64,000 nucleotides of DNA. Source: Psychrobacter sp. (GTDB lineage Bacteria > Pseudomonadota > Gammaproteobacteria > Pseudomonadales > Moraxellaceae). Shown here piece after piece: positions 1-9,084 of this stretch; position 1 is the stretch's first letter, and every line of letters begins with the position of its first letter. Position numbers and translations under genes: made by a program. The stretch is from assembly GCF_030454045.1 (NCBI RefSeq), contig NZ_JAKDJE010000005.1, forward strand, positions 9,319 through 73,318, written 5' to 3'. Under the pieces are notes generated by a model, which did no database searches, was not told the origin of the DNA, and was given only the letters and a program-made list of their open reading frames with translations.

Positions 1-889
1 ATCTAAAGCGTTCATCAAACTCTGTCATTTGCGATGGATGACGATCAGAAGCCAAAATCAGTTGTTTATCACCGCTAGTAAAATCTGCAAATAACGTCAA
101 AAACTCATTACTACTTTTGGTCTTTCCAGCCAGTACATGGATATCATCCACAATCAATAAATCTACTTTTTTTATTTTCTTTTTAAAATCTTCTATTTTA
201 TTATTTCTTAATGAATAGACCAATTGATTTATAAATTTTTCAGAAGTGAAATAATAAAAACTTTGATTATTTCTTAAATAGCGATGTGCTACAGAATGCA
301 TTAAATGCGTCTTTCCCAATCCAGAAGGGCCATATATAAATAAAGGATTATGTCGATTTTTTGATTGTTTTTTGCCAAGCTCATAGCAGGCCTTGTAAGC
401 GAGATTGTTTGACTTCCCAGTAACAAACGTCTCAAAAGTAAAATCAGGGTTGAGATAGCTTAATGACTTGGCATCCACTGAGTCGATCAGTTCTGCATGA
501 CGCATATTAGCGTCGATATCTGCTTTTGAATTATTGTGGTGAATAGATTCAAATTTATGTTCAGGCAGGGTAGGGGAGGGGTTATCTTCTACAAATAATG
601 AGCCTGATTGAGAGTGATTACCACCTTCTACATCACGTCCAGCATTATCAACGCGTACGACAACTTCCTCAATGCTCCCTTGACTGTGCTTAGCGACCAA
701 TTGCTGAATATCTTGAAGATGGTTCTTTTTGATATACGTCACAAAATAATCATTAGGTGCAAGAATGACCAGAGTCTGTGCTTCTTGATGAGCTGACAGA
801 GGCCTCAGCCACATGGTGAACACGTTGTCTTTAACGTTATAGCGCAAATCGTTCAGACATTTATCCCAAATATTTGCTGTGTCTATCAT
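1..889 (-). CDS. dnaA: Chromosomal replication initiator DnaA (N-terminal part; runs off the window)
   Basis: DnaA binds DnaA boxes at oriC and opens the duplex for helicase loading. I translated the minus strand from an ATG at 889: it begins MIDTANIWDKCLNDL, has the N-terminal DnaB-interaction domain, a variable linker rich in Ser/Asn/His, and then the AAA+ core with Walker A GPSGLGKT and Walker B LLIVDDIH. About 296 codons are in the window; the box-binding C-terminal domain lies beyond the left edge. It is divergent from rpmH, the usual arrangement beside a gammaproteobacterial origin. The reading is unambiguous. Confidence 0.97.
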   Translation of the reverse strand, partial: MIDTANIWDKCLNDLRYNVKDNVFTMWLRPLSAHQEAQTLVILAPNDYFVTYIKKNHLQDIQQLVAKHSQGSIEEVVVRVDNAGRDVEGGNHSQSGSLFVEDNPSPTLPEHKFESIHHNNSKADIDANMRHAELIDSVDAKSLSYLNPDFTFETFVTGKSNNLAYKACYELGKKQSKNRHNPLFIYGPSGLGKTHLMHSVAHRYLRNNQSFYYFTSEKFINQLVYSLRNNKIEDFKKKIKKVDLLIVDDIHVLAGKTKSSNEFLTLFADFTSGDKQLILASDRHPSQMTEFDERFR

Positions 890-1477
890 GAAAAATACTA
901 ACCCTGTAATTTGAAATAATAGTTATATGTAGTGGTCTGAGCACTCTACTGACTCTAAGCTCTCATAGCAGTTATTTGTCTCAAGAACTAAGTAGAAATG
1001 ACATACCAGACCACGTATTTAGATAGGGGCTAATCTAACACAGATACCCTGTGGATAAAACCTTGTTTTTTGGGGATAAAACTGTGGATAGTTTTGGGGA
1101 TAACTCAACAAGGCAAGTTATCCATATTTAACCCACAGGTTATCCACAGCCTTACCCATAGCGTAGTAAATTGATAATGAAAGAGAAAACTAAGTTAACC
1201 ACAGATATATAGGCGCCCAATAACAACAATACTTATATATATTAATTAATAATTATTATAGAGCTCACTAAAAACTGTGGATAACTTTAAAAACTGCGGT
1301 TATTTATCTGACAAGCTGTAACAGTAAAAAAGAGTGTTTATCAGCAATATGTATCAATCTGATAACAGAAGACTTAGTCTTTGAAGACAGCTAAAATTAG
1401 TTTATTGACCATAAGTATGCAGAATGGTATAATCCTCCGTTATTACGAATTTAGTCCATTATTTTTATAGGTGAGTT
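890..1477. other. oriC: dnaA-rpmH spacer: probable replication origin (oriC)
   Basis: This 588-bp non-coding stretch has perfect DnaA boxes (TTATCCACA or its complement) at 1050-1058, 1140-1148 and 1276-1284, and near matches at 1083-1091 and 1118-1126. An AT-rich run of mostly TATATATTAATTAATAATT lies at 1229-1260 and could be the unwinding element. The location between divergent dnaA and rpmH matches Pseudomonas-type origins. Further single boxes occur at 2591-2599 (beside a TTACCCACA at 2580-2588) and 4496-4504, so the functional origin may extend or lie elsewhere. Origin function is inferred. Confidence 0.7.
1405..1433 (+). promoter_or_regulatory. Sigma-70 promoter of rpmH
   Basis: TTGACC at 1405-1410, a 17-bp spacer, then a perfect TATAAT at 1428-1433, 44 bp upstream of the rpmH start. 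It is the clearest housekeeping promoter in the window and fits a highly expressed ribosomal protein gene. Confidence 0.85.
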
Positions 1478-1612
1478 ATGAAACGTACATTCCAACCAAG
1501 CGTGATCAAGCGTAAACGTACTCACGGTTTCCGTGCTCGTATGGCAACTAAAAAAGGCCGTCAGGTCTTAGCTCGTCGCCGCGCTAAAGGACGTCATCGT
1601 CTAACTGTATAA
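1478..1612 (+). CDS. rpmH: 50S ribosomal protein L34
   Basis: A 44-residue, very basic protein of the large ribosomal subunit, beginning [19 protein letters not shown] and ending in an Arg/Lys-rich tail ([12 protein letters not shown]), which is the standard L34 sequence. The ribosome-binding site is the GGTGAG just before the ATG. It is followed by rnpA, the near-universal neighbour, with a hairpin terminator between them, so rnpA may be partly uncoupled or attenuated. Confidence 0.98.
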   Translation: MKRTFQPSVIKRKRTHGFRARMATKKGRQVLARRRAKGRHRLTV

Positions 1613-1713
1613 TCAGTAAGTAGCGATAAGCATGGCTAATGGTGCTTGTTGTGTTCTTATTGTTTATAGATTGCAATAGTCAATCATCACAACTGACATT
1701 TAGCCATATATTA

Positions 1714-1739
1714 AAAGCGCCCACATCGGCGCTTTTTTT
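1714..1739 (+). terminator. Hairpin terminator between rpmH and rnpA
   Basis: AAAGCGCC, a six-base loop, then GGCGCTTT and a T run. It lies 100 bp after rpmH and 60 bp before rnpA, so it could set the L34 to RnpA expression ratio. Confidence 0.7.
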
Positions 1740-1798
1740 GTCTTTACATTTTGCTATTATCTCTAATATCGCCACTCCCTATCATATTAGGTCATACT

Positions 1799-2170
1799 AT
1801 GCCCCAGTCTACTTCAGCGACACCTACAGCCAGCTTTACCAAAGAGCAGCGCTTGCTAACGCCACAAGCATTTCGTGAAGTGTTTGACGCCCCTGAGCGC
1901 AAGATACATCAGAGCCATTTGATGGCTTTTGTGAGACACAGTCCCTATGATAAGCCACGTATCGGTATGGCAATTACTAAGCGTAAAGTTCCTACTGCAG
2001 TGGCACGAAATTTCATTAAAAGGCAAATACGTGAGCATTTTCGCACAACTGCATTTAAACTAGAAAATAAAGATATTGTTTTTATTGTAAAAAAACCATT
2101 AAAAGAAATAAATAATAATGAATTAAAAAATCAAATAATTTATATTTTTAAAAAAATAGAAAAAAAATAA
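1799..2170 (+). CDS. rnpA: Ribonuclease P protein component
   Basis: The protein cofactor of RNase P, which processes the 5' ends of tRNA precursors. The RNR-type motif is seen in [15 protein letters not shown], with a basic helix typical of the family. I chose ATG 1799 ([11 protein letters not shown]) over an in-frame ATG at 1751 because the 123-residue length fits the family and the extra 16 residues look like untranslated leader. The 3' third is very AT-rich and encodes an Asn/Lys-rich tail. The stop is one base from the yidD start, so the two are translationally coupled. Confidence 0.93.
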   Translation: MPQSTSATPTASFTKEQRLLTPQAFREVFDAPERKIHQSHLMAFVRHSPYDKPRIGMAITKRKVPTAVARNFIKRQIREHFRTTAFKLENKDIVFIVKKPLKEINNNELKNQIIYIFKKIEKK

Positions 2171-2171
2171 A

Positions 2172-2540
2172 ATGGAAAAAACATTAAAGATAGTAAATAA
2201 ATTATTTTTTAATTTTTTATTTGGCTTGATGGTTTTTTACCAAAAAATAATTAGCCCTATTCTACCTGCTCGTTGTCGTTACTACCCTACTTGCTCAAAC
2301 TATGGTAAGCACGCTTTGGCATGGCATGGCATCCGTGCCGGTGGCTGGTTGCTGTTAAAACGTCTTAGTAGATGCCATCCGCTTGGTGGCCATGGCATTG
2401 ACTTTGTTCCACTCCCTTTGTCCTCTTATCATTATCAATATATATATTCTACAGCGAGTAGCGATAGTAGAGGATGGGGTGTTTACCGAGATCGTCAGGG
2501 GTATGTGCCACATCTTAACTACTTAATGAAGACAACATGA
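2172..2540 (+). CDS. yidD: Membrane protein insertion efficiency factor YidD
   Basis: A small membrane-associated protein that helps YidC-mediated insertion. The family signature [15 protein letters not shown] is followed by [19 protein letters not shown], with the conserved cysteines. At 122 residues it is longer than many homologues (about 75-90) because of a C-terminal extension rich in Ser/Tyr. It starts one base after rnpA and precedes yidC, the classic rnpA-yidD-yidC order. Confidence 0.93.
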   Translation: MEKTLKIVNKLFFNFLFGLMVFYQKIISPILPARCRYYPTCSNYGKHALAWHGIRAGGWLLLKRLSRCHPLGGHGIDFVPLPLSSYHYQYIYSTASSDSRGWGVYRDRQGYVPHLNYLMKTT

Positions 2541-2740
2541 AAATCATAACTTTGGGCTTTAGATATTATCTTCAATAAGTTACCCACAAGTTATCCACAC
2601 TCTTGGTATCATTTGAAGCAGATTTTTAGTAAAATGATGCACATTTTATGTAAATGACTCTCAACGCATTTATCGATCATGAAGATAACTATGCAGTACA
2701 GTCATGACACATGCCCTAATTTTTAATCTAGGAAAGGTTT

Positions 2741-4423
2741 ATGCAAAAGATATTTCGGGTGATGATCATCATTGCGATGCTAATTACCGCTTATCTGCTG
2801 ATTTTGGCATGGCGAGATGATTATGCCGATGCACCAGCTGTAGAAGCGGTGCCAGAAACTACAAGTTCAGTAGGTGCTGACATTCCTTCTACCACTGGTG
2901 CCGCAGGTGATATTCCGGTTCAGACCCTACCTGTGGATAACGCAGCTGTGACAGCGACCCCTGCAAAGGACACAGGATTAATCACGGTAACGACCGATCG
3001 CTATGATATTAAAATCAATCCAGAAGGCGGTGATATTGTCTATGCTGCGCTCAAGCAGTATGACGCGACGCTCGATAGCGATAAGCCTTTCGTATTGCTA
3101 GAAAACAACAGCAACCGTGTATACGTGGCTCAGTCTGGCTTGATTGGTCAAAATGGTATTGATACGGCAGAAGGTCGTGCGATTTATAGCCACACCGCCA
3201 ACAATTATGTGATGGAAGCAGGACAACAAACACTGTCAGTACCGCTTACTTACAAGAAAGATGGCGTGACAATCACCAAGACATTTACCTTTACTGAAAA
3301 TAAATATCCGATCGATATTAGCTACAAAATTCAAAACGCCTCCACCAATGCGTGGCAAGGTCAGATGTTTGCGCAGCTAAAACGTGACGATAGTAAAGAT
3401 CCTGGTATGTCTGATAAAGGCGCGCTGAGCATGGCGACTTATCTTGGTGGTGCTTGGGGTACGCCAGATGATCCATACAATAAACTGAAGTTTAAAGACT
3501 TCAGCGATGGCGAGCTAACGACGACCAGTGATAAAGGCTGGGTTGGCATCGTACAGCATTATTTTGTCTCTGCATGGACGCCTGAAAACTTCACGGGTAA
3601 ATTCTTTACCCGCGAGACTGGTAACGACTACTTTATTGGTTTTAACAGTCAGCCAGTCAATGTCGCACCAAACAAGCAAGTGACATTGGACGCCACACTG
3701 TACGCAGGTCCAAAAGTACAGTCTGAGCTAAAAGATGTAGCAGTGGGTCTGAATAAGACGGTTGATTACGGCTTATTGTGGCCAATATCGAAGGTCCTAT
3801 TTGCTATCTTAGAAGGTGTGCATAAAGTTGTGGGTAACTGGGGTTGGTCAATCATTATCCTCACCATTTTAGTCAAAATTGCTTTGATGTGGTTCTCTAA
3901 TAAGAGCTACTACTCAATGGCTAAGATGCGCGCTATTGCACCGAGACTAAAAACGCTAAAAGAAGAGCATGGCGACGATCGTATGAAAATGTCGCAAGAA
4001 ATGATGGCCATCTACAAGGAAGAGAATGTCAATCCGATGGCGGGTTGTCTACCTATCTTGATGCAGATGCCAATTTTCTTAGCTTTGTATTGGGTGCTCG
4101 TAGAGAGTGTCGAGCTGCGTCATGCGCCATGGATTCTGTGGATTCGCGATCTTTCAGCCATGGATCCTTGGTTCATCTTGCCGCTATTGATGGGTGCTTC
4201 TATGTTCATCCAGCAGCAGTTAAACCCGCAGCCAGCAGATCCAATGCAAGCAAAAGTGATGAAGTTTTTGCCGATTATCTTCACCGCGTTCATGCTGTTC
4301 TTCCCAGCAGGTTTGGTACTATATTGGACAGTGAACAACTTGTTCAGTATGACTCAGCAATATATCGTGAATAAGAAAGTTGAAGAAGAGCAAAAACGCC
4401 GCACGGTAAAAGTGGTTGACTAA
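2741..4423 (+). CDS. yidC: Membrane protein insertase YidC/Oxa1
   Basis: YidC inserts and folds inner-membrane proteins, alone or with SecYEG. The 560-residue protein has an N-terminal transmembrane segment (residues about 5-25), an Ala/Thr-rich linker, a large periplasmic beta-sandwich domain (about 85-335), and the conserved Oxa1 core of five membrane segments at the C-terminus (NPMAGCLPILMQMPIFLALY is diagnostic). It ends in a basic tail (KKVEEEQKRRTVK). Length and domain order are those of proteobacterial YidC. A terminator follows 30 bp after the stop. Confidence 0.97.
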   Translation: MQKIFRVMIIIAMLITAYLLILAWRDDYADAPAVEAVPETTSSVGADIPSTTGAAGDIPVQTLPVDNAAVTATPAKDTGLITVTTDRYDIKINPEGGDIVYAALKQYDATLDSDKPFVLLENNSNRVYVAQSGLIGQNGIDTAEGRAIYSHTANNYVMEAGQQTLSVPLTYKKDGVTITKTFTFTENKYPIDISYKIQNASTNAWQGQMFAQLKRDDSKDPGMSDKGALSMATYLGGAWGTPDDPYNKLKFKDFSDGELTTTSDKGWVGIVQHYFVSAWTPENFTGKFFTRETGNDYFIGFNSQPVNVAPNKQVTLDATLYAGPKVQSELKDVAVGLNKTVDYGLLWPISKVLFAILEGVHKVVGNWGWSIIILTILVKIALMWFSNKSYYSMAKMRAIAPRLKTLKEEHGDDRMKMSQEMMAIYKEENVNPMAGCLPILMQMPIFLALYWVLVESVELRHAPWILWIRDLSAMDPWFILPLLMGASMFIQQQLNPQPADPMQAKVMKFLPIIFTAFMLFFPAGLVLYWTVNNLFSMTQQYIVNKKVEEEQKRRTVKVVD

Positions 4424-4452
4424 CTGACGCTCTATTAAACGTATGATTACAA

Positions 4453-4480
4453 AAACCATCGCGTAAGCGGTGGTTTTTTT
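4453..4480 (+). terminator. Rho-independent terminator after yidC
   Basis: A 9-bp stem (AACCATCGC with GCGGTGGTT) with a GTAA loop and a run of seven T residues, ending the rpmH-yidC block. Confidence 0.85.
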
Positions 4481-4630
4481 ATAAGTGCTACAAGGTTATC
4501 CACAGCTTATCAACATTAAAGAGAAAATATCAATGATTAGGCTGCGTTTCAAAGTTTGTTTTGTCACTATGAGCACAGGCGTCTATAATGGGGTTTTTAG
4601 CTATTGAGAGTCATTGTGGATTCCTTAGAG

Positions 4631-6067
4631 ATGGCATTAGCCACACCGAATCATTCTGAAAAATCTAATACCTCTGGACTTGCGACGATTGCTGCGATCG
4701 CAACGCCCTTAGGGCGCGGTGGTGTCGGTGTTATACGCCTATCAGGCAGCCGTGCGTATGCCATGGCCTGTGCGCTCACGGGAAAATCGGCTTTTACGCC
4801 GCGTATGGCCAGTTTTTGCCGTTTTTATCAGGCGGATGGTACGGTTATTGATGAAGGGTTGGTATTGTACTTCAAAGGGCCACACTCATTTACTGGTGAA
4901 GATGTGATTGAGCTGCAAGGGCATGGCGGCGTTATTTTACAGAACCAATTGCTCGCACGCGTGTTTGAGCTGGGCGCCAAGCAAGCGAGTGCCGGAGAGT
5001 TCTCTTATCGTGCTTTTGACAATGATAAATTGGATTTGGTGCAGGCAGAGGCAATCGCTGATGCGATTGATGCGACCAGTGCGGCGGCGGCGAGTAGTGC
5101 GATTCGCTCTTTGAGCGGTGAGTTCTCCCAAAAGATCAATCAGCTATTGGAGCAGCTCATTCACTTGCGCTTGCATGTCGAAGCGGCGATTGACTTCCCT
5201 GATGAAGAGGATGTCGATTTTTTATCTGACGGCGTGATACAAAGTAAACTTGAACAAACGCAAGATAAAATACAGCAAGTCTTAGCCACGGCAAAGCAAG
5301 GTCAGCTCTTACGTGATGGTATCCATGTGGTCCTAGCTGGTAGACCAAACGCGGGTAAATCAAGCCTGCTGAATCGTCTAGCAGGGCAAGAACGTGCTAT
5401 CGTGACCGATGTCGCTGGCACCACGCGTGATACGCTGCAAGAGACGGTCGTGCTCAACGGTTTAACACTGCATCTTACTGATACAGCGGGCTTGCGTGAG
5501 ACAGAAGACACGGTAGAACGTATCGGCATTGAGCGTGCCCGTACCGCCATTACCCAAGCTGATATGCTGCTGATGGTTTACGATGTGACTCGCGATGTTG
5601 AAGAAGAAAGCACACCATTACAGCTTGCTGAGCAGTTATTTGGTGAGCTGCCAGAGGCCAAACGATTACTCATCATTGCCAATAAAAGTGATCTATTAAG
5701 CGATGATAGTAGTGAAAAATCAGCTTCTATGACGCAAGCTGATATTAAAGCCAAAGGGTACGAACAAATCAATGTTTCATGTGAAACAGGTGCTGGTATA
5801 GAGAGTTTGGTCGAATTATTATGTGCAAAGGTAGGTTTTCATCCGCCAGAGAACAGCTTAATCGCTCGTACTCGTCACATAGATGCTCTCAGACGGACGG
5901 ACAATTATTTAGCAGAGGCGCATGAGCAGTTAACAGTGTTTCAAGCAGGTGAGTTGGTTGCTGAAAGCTTGCGTCAAGCGCAGCAGAGCTTGGGCGAAAT
6001 TACAGGTGAGTTTAGTGCTGATGATTTATTGGGCAAGATATTTGGTAGTTTTTGTATCGGCAAATAA
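4631..6067 (+). CDS. mnmE: tRNA modification GTPase MnmE
   Basis: With MnmG, MnmE installs the cmnm5 group on U34 of several tRNAs. The sequence shows the N-terminal folate-binding domain (ATPLGRGGVGVIRLSG), the helical domain, the G domain with GRPNAGKSS, DVAGTTRD, DTAGLRE and NKSD, and the invariant C-terminal FCIGK with its cysteine. I chose ATG 4631; an in-frame TTG at 4604 and GTG at 4616 would add a few non-conserved residues. The product is 478 residues, slightly longer than the roughly 455 of most homologues. A parS-like site lies within the gene. Confidence 0.95.
   Translation: MALATPNHSEKSNTSGLATIAAIATPLGRGGVGVIRLSGSRAYAMACALTGKSAFTPRMASFCRFYQADGTVIDEGLVLYFKGPHSFTGEDVIELQGHGGVILQNQLLARVFELGAKQASAGEFSYRAFDNDKLDLVQAEAIADAIDATSAAAASSAIRSLSGEFSQKINQLLEQLIHLRLHVEAAIDFPDEEDVDFLSDGVIQSKLEQTQDKIQQVLATAKQGQLLRDGIHVVLAGRPNAGKSSLLNRLAGQERAIVTDVAGTTRDTLQETVVLNGLTLHLTDTAGLRETEDTVERIGIERARTAITQADMLLMVYDVTRDVEEESTPLQLAEQLFGELPEAKRLLIIANKSDLLSDDSSEKSASMTQADIKAKGYEQINVSCETGAGIESLVELLCAKVGFHPPENSLIARTRHIDALRRTDNYLAEAHEQLTVFQAGELVAESLRQAQQSLGEITGEFSADDLLGKIFGSFCIGK
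5773..5788. promoter_or_regulatory. parS: parS-like ParB-binding site (in mnmE)
   Basis: TGTTTCATGTGAAACA, a perfect 16-bp palindrome that differs from the consensus TGTTTCACGTGAAACA at one centre base. It lies in the coding sequence of the G domain of mnmE. Confidence 0.8.
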
Positions 6068-6154
6068 TGGCGAGATAATACTATTGGTTACCCAGTAAAT
6101 CCAATTATCTTATAAACTTTGCTTTTATTTTTAATCATAAAATGAGGAGTTGCT

Positions 6155-6613
6155 ATGCACTGCCCGTATTGTAATGCATCAGAGACAAAAGTGATTGACT
6201 CACGTCTTGCTGCAGAAGGTGCGCAAGTGCGTCGCCGCCGCTCATGCAATAGCTGCCAAGAGCGTTTCACAACGTTTGAGATGGTGGAGGTTGTGATGCC
6301 AAGGATCATTAAATCCAGCAGCAAGATTGAACCTTATGACAATGAAAAACTGCGCCGCTCTATCTTGTTGCCGCTGCAAAAGCGTCCCATCACCATCGAT
6401 GAGCAAGAGGCGATGATCAGTCGCATTGAAAAGCGTGTCAGACAAATGGGGGAGCGCGAAATCAGTAGTAACGTTTTGGGAGAAATCATCATGAGTGAGT
6501 TAAAAATTCTAGATGATGTCGCTTATGTACGCTTTGCCAGCGTCTATCGTGACTTTCAAGACATCGATGCGTTTCATCAAGAAATTGCCAATATCCGTCC
6601 AAACGATAAGTAA
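6155..6613 (+). CDS. nrdR: Transcriptional repressor NrdR
   Basis: NrdR senses ATP/dATP and represses ribonucleotide reductase genes. The protein has an N-terminal zinc ribbon ([17 protein letters not shown], then CNSCQERF) and the ATP-cone domain from about residue 49 ([20 protein letters not shown]). Its 152 residues match the family. A GAGGAG ribosome-binding site precedes the ATG. The pairing with ribD downstream is common in proteobacteria. Confidence 0.96.
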   Translation: MHCPYCNASETKVIDSRLAAEGAQVRRRRSCNSCQERFTTFEMVEVVMPRIIKSSSKIEPYDNEKLRRSILLPLQKRPITIDEQEAMISRIEKRVRQMGEREISSNVLGEIIMSELKILDDVAYVRFASVYRDFQDIDAFHQEIANIRPNDK

Positions 6614-6726
6614 GCGGTTAAATCCATGAAACCTCTGATCAGTGAGCTGATTGTGGGTCCTATGTCTTCGTACTGTTTAAGAAAAACACGCCGTAATTAT
6701 CATTAATCATTACTAAGCCGACTGTT

Positions 6727-7782
6727 ATGCCAACCATAAATCATTCCCAAGACGCGCAAGACCGTTACTTTATGATGCTTGCCGTTGAACAAGCCAAACA
6801 AGGTTTGTATACCACCAGACCGAATCCTGCGGTGGGCTGTGTTATTGTTCAAGCAGAAAAAATAGTTGGTCAAGGGTTTCATCCAAAAGCTGGTGAGCCT
6901 CATGCAGAAGTGTTTGCGTTAAAACAAGCAGGCGAGCAGGCAGCGGGAGCGACCGCTTATGTGACTCTAGAGCCCTGCAGTCACACAGGGCGTACACCGC
7001 CATGTGCGTTGGCGCTCGTCGCTGCAAAGGTAAAACGGGTTGTTATCGCCGGTCTAGACCCCAATCCACAGGTCGCAGGTCGAGGGGTTAAACTGCTAGA
7101 GCAGGCAGGTATCGAGGTCAGAGTAGGCGTCTTGACAGAGCAAGCAGAAATACTAAATCGCGGATTTTTAAAGGCCATGCGGACTCAGATGCCCTATGTC
7201 AGACTAAAAGTAGCGACTAGTCTGGATGGCCGCACTGCGATGGCATCCGGAGAATCAAAATGGATTACATCAACCGCGTCTCGTGAGGATGTCCAAAAGC
7301 TACGAGCACAAAGTGGTGCGATTATTACAGGCAGTGAAACGGTGATAATGGACAATCCGCAGCTAAACGTACGCTCAACTCAACTAGCGGTATCACCTGA
7401 GACGGTACCGCCTCCTCGTGTTGTGATACTGGATAGACGTCAGCGTTTAAAATATCATACACAATCTGATTATCAGCTGTGTCGGCGTACAGATATGATA
7501 TATTGGCGCAAAGACAATCTGACAGCTTTGCTACAGATGTTGGTCAGAGAGCATCAGTGTTATGACGTTTTGGTAGAGGCAGGTGCTGGTGTGGCTGGTA
7601 GTTTTTTGAGCCAGCAGCTCGTCGATGAGCTAATTGTTTATCAAGCACCGTGTTTATTAGGACACCAGGCAAGACCAATGGTTGATTTTAATCCAATCTC
7701 TTTGGCGCAGCAGTTGCGCTTTGATATTCAAGACCATGAGCAGATTGGTTCTGATTTAAAATTGACGTTACGCCCTTTGTAG
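6727..7782 (+). CDS. ribD: Bifunctional riboflavin deaminase/reductase RibD
   Basis: RibD deaminates the pyrimidine intermediate and then reduces its ribose side chain in riboflavin synthesis. The deaminase domain (residues about 10-130) carries the zinc ligands in PHAEVFAL and LEPCSHTGRTPPC; the reductase domain follows (KVATSLDGRTAMASGESKW; VLVEAGAGVAGSFL). The length of 351 is near the usual 360-370. It is followed by a 431-bp spacer and then ribE, so the two are not tightly coupled. Confidence 0.95.
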   Translation: MPTINHSQDAQDRYFMMLAVEQAKQGLYTTRPNPAVGCVIVQAEKIVGQGFHPKAGEPHAEVFALKQAGEQAAGATAYVTLEPCSHTGRTPPCALALVAAKVKRVVIAGLDPNPQVAGRGVKLLEQAGIEVRVGVLTEQAEILNRGFLKAMRTQMPYVRLKVATSLDGRTAMASGESKWITSTASREDVQKLRAQSGAIITGSETVIMDNPQLNVRSTQLAVSPETVPPPRVVILDRRQRLKYHTQSDYQLCRRTDMIYWRKDNLTALLQMLVREHQCYDVLVEAGAGVAGSFLSQQLVDELIVYQAPCLLGHQARPMVDFNPISLAQQLRFDIQDHEQIGSDLKLTLRPL

Positions 7783-7856
7783 CTCATTTATGATTTTACC
7801 CTTTATGTTTCTTCTTAATGAATGGCATATGTGGATAAGCAAATAGTTGGTTTGAG

Positions 7857-7872
7857 TGTTTCACATGGAACT
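7857..7872. promoter_or_regulatory. parS: Imperfect parS-like site
   Basis: TGTTTCACATGGAACT: the left half matches parS fully and the right half has two changes. It lies 11 bp before a much better copy, so ParB could bind them together. Confidence 0.5.
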
Positions 7873-7883
7873 GTGCATAACTT

Positions 7884-7899
7884 TGTTTCACATGAAACA
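7884..7899. promoter_or_regulatory. parS: parS site (ribD-ribE spacer)
   Basis: TGTTTCACATGAAACA, one centre base different from the consensus, in non-coding DNA between DnaA boxes. Confidence 0.85.
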
Positions 7900-8213
7900 T
7901 GAAAAGCTGATTATTTTTGTGTCTTTATGACAAATTATATATTAATCAATAACTTATGTTTTTTAAATCTTGCGTTGCGAGCGCTAAACTAAATTTAGCA
8001 TCATTGTGGATAACTCTATAATTAATAAAGACTTTAAGAATATTCTATTGACTTATACTTACTTATCCACAATCTATCCTATGACCGCCTGCATTTCCCG
8101 TGTGTTTCACTGCGAAGTGTACTCAGAAAGACAGTACTAAGAAATTTGGTTAAGTGTTTGATAAATAAAGTGATGTGTTTATAGCAGCATTATAATAACG
8201 AGATGAGGATGAT

Positions 8214-8888
8214 ATGTTTACTGGAATTATAGAAAGCGTTGGAACCGTAAAATCGATGCAACCAACGGGCGGTGATATACGCTTAACAATAGAGTCTAAC
8301 GACCTGGATTTTAGCGACGTAAAGCTCGGTGATTCTATTGCATCGAACGGTATCTGTTTGACTGTTGTAGAGCTAGGCAATAACTATTACTCTGTTGATG
8401 TTTCACGTGAAACTATTGCTCGAACAGCGCTAGAAGCATTAAAAGCAGGTCATACGGTCAATTTAGAAAAAGCGATGCTACCAACGACTCGTTTTGGTGG
8501 CCATATTGTTGCCGGTCACGTGGATGGGGTAGGCGTCGTCAGTAAACTACAGCAAGACGCACGTTCTATTTATATTGAGATTGAGATACCACAAGAGTTG
8601 GCGCACTATACAGCGACCAAAGGTTCTATCACGGTAGATGGGATTAGTTTGACTACCAATCTGGTGCGTGACAATATCGTTTCTTTAAATATTATCCCGC
8701 ATACCGCTCAAGTGACCAATATCGCTAAGCATTGGTTGGTGGGTAACAAAGTCAATATCGAAGTGGATATCGTTGCACGCTATTTGGAGCGTTTGCTAAA
8801 TAAATCACAATCTGGTGGTATAAATACTGCAAATCCTCAAAGCCAAATTACAGAAGCTTTTTTAGCAGATAATGGCTTTATGAAATAA
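8214..8888 (+). CDS. ribE: Riboflavin synthase, alpha subunit
   Basis: Riboflavin synthase dismutates two molecules of 6,7-dimethyl-8-ribityllumazine to riboflavin. The start MFTGIIESVGTV is invariant in the family. The two tandem lumazine-binding barrels are visible (about residues 1-97 and 98-195), each with a conserved GxSL or GICLTV-type motif. The 224-residue length includes a short C-terminal extension. A parS-like site overlaps the codons for DVSRET. Confidence 0.95.
   Translation: MFTGIIESVGTVKSMQPTGGDIRLTIESNDLDFSDVKLGDSIASNGICLTVVELGNNYYSVDVSRETIARTALEALKAGHTVNLEKAMLPTTRFGGHIVAGHVDGVGVVSKLQQDARSIYIEIEIPQELAHYTATKGSITVDGISLTTNLVRDNIVSLNIIPHTAQVTNIAKHWLVGNKVNIEVDIVARYLERLLNKSQSGGINTANPQSQITEAFLADNGFMK
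8399..8414. promoter_or_regulatory. parS: parS site (in ribE)
   Basis: TGTTTCACGTGAAACT: 15 of 16 bases match the consensus, with the full central TTTCACGTGAAA. It lies inside the ribE coding sequence. Confidence 0.85.
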
Positions 8889-9084
8889 CGTTTGAGGCTG
8901 TACTTACCTGTTTAGATATTCACCCTGTCCATATTACGAAATCAAAGTATAGTCAATCCACTATAAAAGCGTTACAGCGTTAACCTCGCTTGAAGTATGA
9001 CATATACATCTGCACTCGGTTGCCTTGTACCGCTCTTAAATTGGATCAACTATAATGTTGAGAGGGTGATTTTTTTATTAACGT

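Larger units (their letters stand above)
7783..8213. other. ribD-ribE spacer with DnaA boxes and parS sites
   Basis: This 431-bp non-coding region holds perfect DnaA boxes at 7830-7838, 8005-8013 and 8063-8071, a TGTGCATAA variant at 7872-7880, and two parS-like sites (7857-7872 and 7884-7899). I see no FMN riboswitch fold and no ORF. The density of replication and segregation motifs is far above that of other spacers in the window except the dnaA-rpmH spacer. It may be part of a bipartite origin or a DnaA-titrating or segregation locus. Confidence 0.65.

Noticed and set aside
7783..8213. FMN riboswitch before ribE
   Set aside because: I could not find the conserved RFN-element segments; the spacer is explained by DnaA boxes and parS sites.
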